Positions 44,036 to 51,789 of a DNA stretch of 64,000 bases are shown here, one piece after another. The notes beneath the pieces are model-generated. The model was not told the origin of the DNA, did no database searches, and saw nothing but the letters and a program-made list of their open reading frames with translations. Both the position numbers and the translations under genes were made by a program. The stretch spans positions 395,296 through 459,295 of the forward strand of contig NZ_KQ040793.1 of the NCBI RefSeq assembly GCF_000971965.1. The letters run 5' to 3'. Each line of letters begins with the position of its first letter. Position 1 is the stretch's first letter. Origin of the DNA: Paenibacillus wulumuqiensis (lineage in GTDB: Bacteria; Bacillota; Bacilli; Paenibacillales; Paenibacillaceae).

Positions 44036-44914
44036 TTACTGTCGGGCAGTCTCCAGCAAATGCCCGGACAGCGGCAGGTTCAATTCACGCAGACCGGCTG
44101 CCACCAATCCGGCAATCTGCACAGCTCCATACTCCTGGAAATGGGTATTGTCCACGACCCCATTTGGAAAATAGGGATATACCCCCGGCTGCACATGCAG
44201 GAAGATGGACGTGGTGCCTGCTATGCCTACCGCATTGTAGTAGGCAACGCTGCGAGCGCTCAGATCCAGCAGTGGTGTCTGCGTCTCGGCAGCTACCTGC
44301 TTCATCGCTTCCACATATTCAGGGAAACTGGCATTGAACTGGCCATTCGGATTGTAGTCTCTTCTCGATACCGGAGTGACCAGAATCGGGGTCGCCCCCT
44401 TGCTGCGGGCACCGTGAATATAGACTTTGAGATAATTGCGGTAATCTCCTACAGGCGTATAACGCTCAGGCTTGCGATCGGCATCATTATGTCCAAACTG
44501 GATCATCAGATAATCTCCCGGCTGCAGCTGACCGATAATCGTATCCAGCCGCCCCTGCTCGATAAAGGAACGCGAACTTCTGCCGCCGATCGCGTGATTG
44601 CTGACGACAATGGAGTCATCCAAATATCGGCCAATCATCTGTCCCCAGCCTGCCTGTGGACGCTGGGACTCCCGGTAGCTCTGCACCGTGGAATCGCCTG
44701 CCAGGTAGATGGTGGGACGATGTGCATAGACATCCTGGGTGACAGCTGATGTGGCGAAGCTGTTCGTTACACCATGGGTGGAGTCCTGGATCGTATTCGT
44801 TGTCGGTGCAGCCGAAGCTCCCACAGCGCCAAACAGTGTTCCCAGACAGGTGATCAGACCGAGCAGCAAGAGTGGCATCATTCGCCGGATGTAGACTTTT
44901 TTATTCAATTGCAT
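44036..44914 (-). CDS. Rhamnogalacturonan acetylesterase, SGNH family (copy 1)
   Basis: A 292-residue secreted esterase. The signal peptide ends near GASAAP (residue about 35). SGNH blocks: YLAGDSTVQSYRESQRPQAG, SNHAIGGRSSRSF, IQFGHNDADRKPERYTPVGD and DNTHFQEYGAVQIAGL. It is closely similar to the neighbour at 42767 across the whole catalytic domain, so the two arose by tandem duplication. AAGAAGGG precedes; the ATG at 44914 is adjacent to it and the TTG two codons later is an alternative start. A cre-like site lies just upstream. Confidence 0.93.
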   Translation of the reverse strand: MQLNKKVYIRRMMPLLLLGLITCLGTLFGAVGASAAPTTNTIQDSTHGVTNSFATSAVTQDVYAHRPTIYLAGDSTVQSYRESQRPQAGWGQMIGRYLDDSIVVSNHAIGGRSSRSFIEQGRLDTIIGQLQPGDYLMIQFGHNDADRKPERYTPVGDYRNYLKVYIHGARSKGATPILVTPVSRRDYNPNGQFNASFPEYVEAMKQVAAETQTPLLDLSARSVAYYNAVGIAGTTSIFLHVQPGVYPYFPNGVVDNTHFQEYGAVQIAGLVAAGLRELNLPLSGHLLETARQ

Positions 44915-44932
44915 CCCTTCTTTCCTATTTTA

Positions 44933-44946
44933 TAATAGCGCTTACA
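44933..44946 (-). promoter_or_regulatory. Putative CcpA binding site (cre) upstream of the esterase gene
   Basis: TGTAAGCGCTATTA on the minus strand matches the cre consensus TGWAANCGNTNWCA at all but one position, 19 bases before the ATG. Confidence 0.6.
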
Positions 44947-45135
44947 TAGATATGATAATCATTACGATACAGGCCGGGTATGCAAGAAACCGCTTTGTTT
45001 GTTCAATAATCAGAGAGAACCGATACGGTTATTCCGCATGTTTATGGAGGTTATAAGGATACGGTTAGACGGCGAGATAATCGCGATACAAGAAAAGAGC
45101 GCAACAAAACAAACTGCTATACCAAAAGCAACGCA

Positions 45136-45177
45136 AACAAAAGAAGAGGCTGGCTGTAAATGCCATCCTCTTCTTTG
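45136..45177 (-). terminator. Terminator of the YtrA-type ABC operon
   Basis: AAAGAAGAGG-x-TGGC / GCCA-x-CCTCTTCTTT stem with one mismatch, then TTGTTTG on the minus strand; about 100 bases after the permease stop. Confidence 0.7.
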
Positions 45178-45277
45178 CTGTGCTGGACTTTATTTTATTG
45201 ATTGGCAAGGCTGTTAAGGAGTGTTTATTTCATAAATTATAGTTTTGCTAAATTGCACATGCATTTAGTGGTACATA

Positions 45278-47299
45278 TTACTTGGGAAGAATCTTGTAAA
45301 TATCGGGGGTAATACTTTCTTTATTCAGAACACGATATGCCCCTGTTCCATCTTTGAATCTGAGCTTAAGTATATAGCTCTGATCCGCATTCTCACCTTC
45401 AGTCTCGCTTCGATTCAGCAATTCATTGATCTGGTTTTTGTTGCTGATTATGACCTGTTGTGGAGTTCCACGGTATTTTTTGAATAAATCAGCATAGTCA
45501 ACTACTGCAAACTCTTCTTGAGTTCGCTCATCTGGAACAATAACGATAGCAGAAATGTCTTCCACCTTGGTAACTAGCAGGTCCCAGTACCCTTTTTCCT
45601 TCAGCCACTGCTCCGTCGGCTTGAATTGAGGGTCCCAGCTGTAATAATGCTCATTACTGTAATAAGGACCTTTATAAATTTGTATTACCATAGCTAGCGT
45701 ATTGCCGTATATAAGATTATTTTTAGGATTTTTCACTGCCAGTTTTTCTTTTATAATCAACTGGTTCAACTGCTTGATTTCGGATGGCTGAGTAATATAT
45801 ATGTGACGTTTTGGAATATCCGGATTTCTGATTTTTATTGCACTATCGGATTTTCCCAATGCTTTCAGATTATAAAATGCCATTTTGTATTCCCCGGACT
45901 GCTGAATTTCCTGAAGATAGGATCGGTATTCGTCACTCTTTGGTATCATATAGGATCTGAAAAGCCGACTTCCATCCTTCAACACATAGGCTATTTGCAC
46001 CTGTTCGTTCACATTATAATAGTTACGATCATTTCTATTTCCAGGGTCAGGTTGATCCTTTACTACTTGGGAATGTAAACGAACAATACTTTGAATATAA
46101 TCAGGATCAGAAGAGAGCATATCAGGATTGAGTTTCTCGATGTCCATTCCATGTGTAGTGTAAGCAGGAAGATCATTTCTGATATCGTTACCTATATAAA
46201 CAGATGTCACCTCGCTCGGTACAGGCACTTTTGTTTCATATCCAGTCAGTGGAGACATCGGGATATAGATAAGCAATGCAACTATCACTCCGTAAAAGAC
46301 CATTCCGATCCACAATTTGCGATCAAACACATGCCGGGTTTTGCGCAGCACCATTTCAGCTGCCAAATAACCGATTACTCCGCCGATTATGCACCACACA
46401 ATATCCCATTTCCCAAAAAAGGTTATTCCATATAACCCGATCAACAATGCACTGCACAGTGTAACCCCAACACGGAATAACGGGTTAAAGTAACGGAATA
46501 CGATCGGCTGGGTGGATTTTTCTGTTGGACGCAGCTTATACAGCAAGTAGCTCAGACCAATCAGTACGAGAGAAACAATGAAGTATATCCAGCCATCTCG
46601 CTGACTAAATCCATTTGCAGATACATCCAATAATTTTTCAATAGGAGACCAACCCGTTATAAATTGCGAAGAGCTGTCTTCATCGTAATACCCATAAAGA
46701 TATCTGGAAAAATACCGGATATAAAGAAAATTCAATCCGCTAGGGAGCAGAAATAATATAACTGTAACAATGATTTGCAGAATAGACTGACCAATACACA
46801 TTCCTACAAATAGCGTAAATGTAAAGATGAATAAACTAATGACTGTCAGAGATACCGCCCAATCGATTACCTGATCAACAGTAAAAACAACATGATTCAG
46901 ATTGCCTACCATTAATCCACTGATAAGAGCAGTAATCCATATCGGAATAATCAGCATCGTAAGTCCGGAGACCAGCGATACTGTAAACAGCTGTTCTCTG
47001 CGTACAGGCAGGCTATGGAACATCTCGGCCGCTCGCTTGGACTGTATATACCTCATCAAGAAAACAGCCATCAATATGCACATAATAAAAGCAAATAGAA
47101 TTGCTATCTCCCCGTCTTCCTTGAACATATAATCCAGAACTCTAGGATCATTCTGATATTCATAAGCTGAATTCGATATTAACAGCTGCATCGGTCCGGC
47201 GAAGATCATCAGCAGCAAGTAAATAACCCCGATCCATCCTCCCTGCCGCCAGGCGTGCATCCATAGTCCCCGGTTAAAGAAGTAGTGGTTGAACGTCAT
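45278..47299 (-). CDS. ABC transporter permease, large YtrC/D-like type
   Basis: A 673-residue membrane protein. The start MTFNHYFFNRGLWMHAWRQG at 47299 has GGGGGA 8 bases upstream and overlaps the ATPase gene end by 26 bases. The N-terminal half holds about 6-8 membrane helices, then a few more near 280-350; from about residue 360 to the end is a large extracytoplasmic domain (YNVNEQVQIAYVLKDGSRLF). This layout matches permeases regulated by YtrA-type GntR repressors, which respond to cell-wall antibiotics in Bacillus. The substrate is not known. Confidence 0.85.
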   Translation of the reverse strand: MTFNHYFFNRGLWMHAWRQGGWIGVIYLLLMIFAGPMQLLISNSAYEYQNDPRVLDYMFKEDGEIAILFAFIMCILMAVFLMRYIQSKRAAEMFHSLPVRREQLFTVSLVSGLTMLIIPIWITALISGLMVGNLNHVVFTVDQVIDWAVSLTVISLFIFTFTLFVGMCIGQSILQIIVTVILFLLPSGLNFLYIRYFSRYLYGYYDEDSSSQFITGWSPIEKLLDVSANGFSQRDGWIYFIVSLVLIGLSYLLYKLRPTEKSTQPIVFRYFNPLFRVGVTLCSALLIGLYGITFFGKWDIVWCIIGGVIGYLAAEMVLRKTRHVFDRKLWIGMVFYGVIVALLIYIPMSPLTGYETKVPVPSEVTSVYIGNDIRNDLPAYTTHGMDIEKLNPDMLSSDPDYIQSIVRLHSQVVKDQPDPGNRNDRNYYNVNEQVQIAYVLKDGSRLFRSYMIPKSDEYRSYLQEIQQSGEYKMAFYNLKALGKSDSAIKIRNPDIPKRHIYITQPSEIKQLNQLIIKEKLAVKNPKNNLIYGNTLAMVIQIYKGPYYSNEHYYSWDPQFKPTEQWLKEKGYWDLLVTKVEDISAIVIVPDERTQEEFAVVDYADLFKKYRGTPQQVIISNKNQINELLNRSETEGENADQSYILKLRFKDGTGAYRVLNKESITPDIYKILPK

Positions 47300-48179
47300 A
47301 ACCGGCATCCCCCATTTCGTATATAAATATCTCTTCCAGCGTCATAGGTAGTACGTCAAACACATAAGGCTGATACGTCTGTACAACCTCGGTAATCCGC
47401 TCGACCGTGCCTTTGATAATATAGGTCCCTACGCTGCCGCGCTCTTCCTTGTGCAGGATATCCAACAGCCCGGAGATTGCCTGCTCATGTCTCGGATCGC
47501 GGAAAGCAATCTGGATTTTATGGCTGGCGGCCTTGAGATCGTCCAGTTCTTTTTCAATCAATAGACGTCCCTGGTGCATGATGCCTACATGGTCACACAT
47601 ATCCTCAATCTCCCGCAGGTTATGCGAAGAGATGACAACCGTCATTTCCCGGTCGGCCACTTCCTGGAACAGCAGGTTTTTCACCTGTCTACGCATGACC
47701 GGATCGAGTCCGTCAATCGGCTCATCCAGAATGAGGATGTCCGGCTTGCAGCTGAGTGCCAGCCACAGGGATGCTTGACGCTGCATGCCTTTGGACAGAC
47801 GATGCAGCTTGCGCTTGAGCGGAATACTGGCAAAAGCCTGCGCCATCTGCTGGAAACGCTGTTCATCCCAATGTGGATAGATAGCCCGGTAAAATACCGC
47901 CATCTGCTGAATCGAGGTCTGTGCAAAAAAGTAAGGCTGATCCGCCAGAAAAATCATCCGCTGCTTGCTCTGCGGGTTCTCATATACGGGCTGCCCTTCC
48001 AGCAGTACTTCACCCTTGTCGGCCCGGTACACTCCGGCCATCGTCTTGAGTAGTGTCGTTTTGCCCGCACCGTTGGAGCCGAGCAATCCAAAGATGGAGC
48101 CTTTATGTACGGTTAGGGATACATCTTCCACTGCCCGTTCGTCTTCGAAAATCTTGGTTAGCTGCTTAATCTCAATCAC
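47274..48179 (-). CDS. ABC transporter ATP-binding protein, YtrB-like
   Basis: A 301-residue ATPase. GTG 48179 is chosen because GGGGG lies 6 bases upstream; the frame is open 30 codons further. Walker A GSNGAGKTT, signature LSKGMQRQASLWLAL (a variant of LSGGQ, with Lys in place of Gly), Walker B ILILDEPIDGLD, and the switch His in VISSHNL. The C-terminal 80 residues form a regulatory extension. Overlaps the regulator upstream by 8 bases and the permease downstream by 26, so all three are one operon. Confidence 0.94.
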   Translation of the reverse strand: MIEIKQLTKIFEDERAVEDVSLTVHKGSIFGLLGSNGAGKTTLLKTMAGVYRADKGEVLLEGQPVYENPQSKQRMIFLADQPYFFAQTSIQQMAVFYRAIYPHWDEQRFQQMAQAFASIPLKRKLHRLSKGMQRQASLWLALSCKPDILILDEPIDGLDPVMRRQVKNLLFQEVADREMTVVISSHNLREIEDMCDHVGIMHQGRLLIEKELDDLKAASHKIQIAFRDPRHEQAISGLLDILHKEERGSVGTYIIKGTVERITEVVQTYQPYVFDVLPMTLEEIFIYEMGDAGYDVQPLLL

Positions 48180-48561
48180 TGCTCTTCCCCCTCTCCTGTT
48201 CTTCCATGGTCTGTTGATACAGCTTTTCAATGTCTGATTTGGTAAAGCCGAGATAGATCGCTTCGGCAAACAGCTTGAGCAGCCGTTCCTTCATCTCTGC
48301 CAGCTGCGCGGCACCCGGCTGCTGCTGGGATGGCGCGACAAAGCTTCCTTTGCCTGCCTGGGAATAAATATATCCTTCCCGCTCCAGCTCACGATACGCT
48401 TTCTGGATCGTATTGGGATTGACCGTCAGCTGCCCCGACAGCGTGCGTACCGAAGGCAGCTGCTCATCTGGCTTGAGAATGCCATACAGGATCATTTCCT
48501 TGATTTTGTCCATCAGCTGCTCGTATATGGGCTTGCGACTGCGTACATCCAGTTCAAACAT
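48172..48561 (-). CDS. GntR family repressor, YtrA-like
   Basis: A 129-residue regulator: winged helix at residues 8-75 (PIYEQLMDKIKEMILYGILK, then LPSVRTLSGQLTVNPNTIQK, then AYRELEREGYIYSQAGKGSF) and a short helical tail for dimerisation, the YtrA subfamily layout. GAAAGGGGGAAGCCC precedes the ATG. It heads the ABC operon and probably represses its own promoter through the inverted repeat at 48577-48610. Confidence 0.92.
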   Translation of the reverse strand: MFELDVRSRKPIYEQLMDKIKEMILYGILKPDEQLPSVRTLSGQLTVNPNTIQKAYRELEREGYIYSQAGKGSFVAPSQQQPGAAQLAEMKERLLKLFAEAIYLGFTKSDIEKLYQQTMEEQERGKSSD

Positions 48562-48576
48562 GGGCTTCCCCCTTTC

Positions 48577-48610
48577 ACTGTATTAACTGTACTACTATTA
48601 TTAATACAGT
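48577..48610. promoter_or_regulatory. Operator-like inverted repeat upstream of the YtrA-type gene
   Basis: ACTGTATTAA (48577-48586) and TTAATACAGT (48601-48610) form a perfect 10-base inverted repeat with a 14-base spacer. A further ACTGTAC / GTACAGT pair overlaps it. The position, 16 bases before the GntR gene, fits autorepression. Confidence 0.65.
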
Positions 48611-48686
48611 TGGTACAGTCTGTCAATCATTTACTGGAAATTAATTCAGAGTAATATGAAAATGATCGTTTTCGTCTTACCCATAC

Positions 48687-48807
48687 GAAAAAGCCTGCAG
48701 CTCTTTGAGAGATGCAGGCTATAACTGATACGTATGATCTTATGCAGGCACAGTAGATAGCAGATTAATAATCTAAAGCAATTTTCAAACTTTAACAGCA
48801 TTTATCG
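48687..48807 (-). ncRNA. Possible orphan small RNA with its own terminator
   Basis: On the minus strand a strong terminator (AGCCTGCA / TGCAGGCT then TTTTTC, 48687-48721) has no gene upstream of it. An extended -10, TGGTATGAT (TATGAT at 48814-48819), predicts a start near 48807 and an RNA of about 120 bases. No ORF with a ribosome site lies in it. The -35 is weak. Confidence 0.35.
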
Positions 48808-48916
48808 GTTCACATCATACCACATTTTTAATCCTAAAATTTACAGTCATGCTCTATTTGCCTTATGATACAATCAACCTTTTCAAAATAGGAATATAAC
48901 TTATGGAGGACACTCT

Positions 48917-49366
48917 ATGCTGATTCAGCCTGTTACTCTGGAACAAGTCTGGCAGCTCCGCCATCAGGTAATGTGGCCGGATCGTGAGCTGGATTATGTA
49001 AAATTAAAAGATGATGATCAGGGCAGACATTACGGCTTGTTGGTGGGCGGCCAGTTGATATCCGTCATTTCTCTTTTTATCGATCACAATGAAGCCCAGT
49101 TCCGTAAATTTGCTACGCTTACGGACCGGCAGGGAAAGGGATATGGAAGTTACCTGCTCTCCTATGTGCTGCAGGAAGTCGAACAAGCCGGCATCAGACG
49201 CATCTACTGTAATGCCCGTGCAGAAAAGACCGGATTTTACAGCAAATTCGGCCTTGCACCCACTGAGGAATCATTTATCCGTGGAGATAAACAGTATGTG
49301 ATTATGGAACGCTTCTTCCCCGTCTCCTTCGATTCTTTTCATTCTTCTTCCAACAGCGATGCATAA
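48917..49366 (+). CDS. GNAT family acetyltransferase
   Basis: A 149-residue N-acetyltransferase. The acetyl-CoA binding loop is TLTDRQGKGYGSYLLSYVL (R/Q-x-x-G-x-G pattern), followed by the usual YCNARAEKTGFYSKFGLAPT. TGGAGGACACTCT precedes the ATG. The substrate is unknown. Its last 28 bases overlap the convergent thioredoxin-like gene. Confidence 0.92.
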   Translation: MLIQPVTLEQVWQLRHQVMWPDRELDYVKLKDDDQGRHYGLLVGGQLISVISLFIDHNEAQFRKFATLTDRQGKGYGSYLLSYVLQEVEQAGIRRIYCNARAEKTGFYSKFGLAPTEESFIRGDKQYVIMERFFPVSFDSFHSSSNSDA

Positions 49367-49668
49367 CGCTGCAGCTGCTGCTCCAGCTCCGTAAACCGGA
49401 TAAATCGGGCAGCCCGGTATACTTCCTTGCCTTCGTAGAACAATATCAGCACCGGAGAGGTGAAGATAAGATGCTCGGAGGCCAGCTCCGGCGCGTCTTC
49501 CATATACACATAGGCACCGGCAATCTGCGGATAGTCTTCCAGCAGGCGAGCGGCCTGGGGCTGGACGGATTCGCAGACGCTACAATGATGGGTCTTCAGC
49601 ATAAGCAGCTGCAGACGGTGACTGGCAATCTGCTCGTGCACCTGCTCCAGTGTGGTTAATGACTTCAT
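49339..49668 (-). CDS. Thioredoxin-like protein
   Basis: A 109-residue protein with the thioredoxin fold. The redox motif is CSVC (KTHHCSVCESVQPQAARLLE), not the usual CGPC; the cis-Pro is in IFTSPVLILFYEGKEV. A GGAGAGGAG lies about 11 bases before the ATG. Members of this group act as small thiol reductases, often uncharacterised. It is followed upstream by the DUF1877-like gene in the same direction with a 36-base gap. Confidence 0.88.
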   Translation of the reverse strand: MKSLTTLEQVHEQIASHRLQLLMLKTHHCSVCESVQPQAARLLEDYPQIAGAYVYMEDAPELASEHLIFTSPVLILFYEGKEVYRAARFIRFTELEQQLQRYASLLEEE

Positions 49669-49704
49669 GAATTGCTTGGCTCCTCTCCAGACGGTCCATG
49701 CCTT

Positions 49705-50184
49705 TTAGATAATGGCGAAAATAATACCCTGTCCTTCACTCGCTGCTCTCAGATACAGATCGAATACCTGGTCCAGATGCGGCAGCAGATAACCTTCGAC
49801 CAGATCCTCGTACGTATCTTCCTCGGTCATCGGGAAAAAGAACATCATCATTGCATCGTCCTCTTCAGACTTCGTATCTGGCTGGCTGCTCGCTTTCCAG
49901 CGGTCAAAGTCAATACGCTGCTCCAGCGCTTCCCGCTGTCGTACGACCGGAATGGACTCGGCCATCTGGGCGACCTGATGGGGTGGCAGATAGAACGTGC
50001 CGAACTCTGTCAGCTGGCTGTCGATAGCATACTGGTTCTGTACCGGTACAAAAGGAATATCCGGAAACATGTCCGCGATCAGACTCCATGTTTTATCGAT
50101 ATCCAGATCCGGCTGATTCGTCGTGCCTGTCAGGATCGTCTGTAAATTGTCTTTTTCCACATAATAGATGCCTGTCATTCCCAT
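49705..50184 (-). CDS. DUF1877-like protein (YfbM family)
   Basis: A 159-residue protein starting MGMTGIYYVEKDNLQTILTG. Chosen because AGGGAG lies 8 bases before ATG 50184; the frame is open 13 codons more. The pattern ...DIDKTWSLIADMF, GTFYLPPHQVAQMAESI and YLLPHLDQVFDLYLRAASEG matches the YfbM/DUF1877 family of unknown function, which is often found near stress or phage genes. No catalytic residues can be named. Confidence 0.75.
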   Translation of the reverse strand: MGMTGIYYVEKDNLQTILTGTTNQPDLDIDKTWSLIADMFPDIPFVPVQNQYAIDSQLTEFGTFYLPPHQVAQMAESIPVVRQREALEQRIDFDRWKASSQPDTKSEEDDAMMMFFFPMTEEDTYEDLVEGYLLPHLDQVFDLYLRAASEGQGIIFAII

Positions 50185-50582
50185 GTTCATCGCTCCCTTA
50201 TTGGTAATGGTAGTATTACTCATTGTATACGCTTCCGGGACCGATTACAAAACATCCAAGCTAATGTAAATGGGGGCTGTACCGCGCATTATGACTGTTT
50301 AGTCATAACGATTAGGATACGTTTGCCCACCATTGACCTTAGGCTATATGGATACGCACATACCGAATATAACGTAAGAAGGCTGCCTGCACTGCATAAT
50401 ACGCAGCCAGACAGCCTTCTCTTATCCCCTTTTAAATCCATCCGTTACCGGCATCCGTGCTTCTCTATGTGAACGGTATACCTGTAGGGTTACTTCTTTT
50501 CTCTATATAACCCTTTTCATGTCCCAAACACTTTCTGTATAGAGCATCTGATCTCTGCAGATGCTTCTTTTATTCAAAAATT
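50185..50582. other. Intergenic stretch with two inverted repeats
   Basis: About 400 bases. AGAAGGCTG / CAGCCTTCT (50377-50385 with 50412-50420) and AGCATCTG / CAGATGCT (about 50542-50566) can fold, the second followed by TTCTTTTATT on the plus strand. Neither has a clear T-run in the direction of nrdF. No gene is seen. Confidence 0.4.
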
Positions 50583-51551
50583 TTAGAAATCGAATTTGAA
50601 ATCGTCGTCTGTCAGACGCTCGACGTTCATGGCACGCACATAACCGTTTCCTTTTTTGGAGAAAAAGTCATGCTGCTTGGTGTGTGTGCTGATACCGTTG
50701 AAGACGATTGGATTCACTTCTTCATCCGGGAACAGCGGATCAAAGCCCAGGTTCATAAAGGCTTTGTTGGCATTGTAACGCAGGAAGATGTTCACTTCGT
50801 CCGTCAGGCCGATCGGATCGTAGATCTCTGCAGTGTAGCCTTCTTCGTTCTCATGCAGATAACGGAACAGCCCTTCCAGCGTCTCGTAGGCATCTTTTTG
50901 CTCGTATTCATCCAGCTCGTTGTAGATCTCCTGTGCCAGTACGCCCACGTATACGCCGTGGATACTCTCGTCACGCAGGATCAGGTCGATGATCTCGCCG
51001 CTGCAGGTCATTTTGCCCTGACCCGCGAGGTACAGGGGATAGAAGAACCCGCTGTAGAACAGATAGCTCTCCAGCAGAACGGAAGCTGCCATGGCGAGGA
51101 ACAGTTCTTTTGGTGAATTGATGTTGGTGTAATACTGGCGAATCGTCTCCGCTTTGGTCTGCAGGCGCGGATGCTCTTCGACCCATTTGAAGATCTCGTC
51201 GATCTCTTCGGTGGAAGACAGCGTGGTGAAGATGCTGCTGTAGGACTTGGCATGGATCTGCTCCATCATTGCCATGAAGCCCAGGACAGCTTTGCGCTGC
51301 AGGCCGTCTACATGCTCCAGAATTTGCGGCATGCCGACGCCGCCCTGAATCGTATCCAGCAGAGTCAGACCACCGAGGACTTTCATATATGTCTCGCGTT
51401 CCAGGTCGCTCAGCTGAATCCAGGACATTTTGTCATCGGACAATGGAATCTCGTCATCGGTCCAGAACTGCATAATGTTCTGGTTCCAGAACATCAGGGA
51501 ATAATCGTCATCCGGGCGGTTCCAGTTGACTGCTTTAATTGGCTCACTCAT
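50583..51551 (-). CDS. nrdF: Class Ib ribonucleotide reductase small subunit
   Basis: A 322-residue subunit that carries the tyrosyl radical and di-metal centre used to reduce ribonucleotides with NrdE. It starts MSEPIKAVNWNRPDDDYSLM. Metal-ligand helices include MMEQIHAKSYSSIFTTLSS and LRDESIHGVYVGVLAQEIYN. The C-terminus ends LTDDDFKFDF, which docks to NrdE. It is the third gene after nrdI and nrdE, but 238 bases separate it from nrdE. Confidence 0.97.
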   Translation of the reverse strand: MSEPIKAVNWNRPDDDYSLMFWNQNIMQFWTDDEIPLSDDKMSWIQLSDLERETYMKVLGGLTLLDTIQGGVGMPQILEHVDGLQRKAVLGFMAMMEQIHAKSYSSIFTTLSSTEEIDEIFKWVEEHPRLQTKAETIRQYYTNINSPKELFLAMAASVLLESYLFYSGFFYPLYLAGQGKMTCSGEIIDLILRDESIHGVYVGVLAQEIYNELDEYEQKDAYETLEGLFRYLHENEEGYTAEIYDPIGLTDEVNIFLRYNANKAFMNLGFDPLFPDEEVNPIVFNGISTHTKQHDFFSKKGNGYVRAMNVERLTDDDFKFDF

Positions 51552-51619
51552 GTGTTGTGCCCCTTTCTCTTACCTTGTGTTATGTAGTGAAACAGCGATT
51601 GTTTACGTCATAACAAGAC

Positions 51620-51665
51620 TACAGTATGCAAGAAGAGGAGGTAGTGCGCTCTGCTGCATACTGTA
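51620..51665. repeat. Inverted repeat in the nrdE-nrdF gap
   Basis: TACAGTATGCA (51620-51630) and TGCATACTGTA (51655-51665), 11 bp perfect, separated by 24 bases. It may be an mRNA stem that sets the ratio of the two subunits, or an operator; there is no T-run. Confidence 0.5.
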
Positions 51666-51789
51666 AGGTAAAGATCCAATATTTATATTTACGCCAGTGG
51701 CGGGTTAGATGGTACAGATATCATTTCATCGTATTCATATATTCGATTACTCATTGAAATGAGCAGATAAGACCATGATGAGAACAATA

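Noticed and set aside
50542..50575. Hairpin before the nrdF stop as nrdF terminator
   Set aside because: The T-run follows the stem on the plus strand, not on the strand of nrdF.
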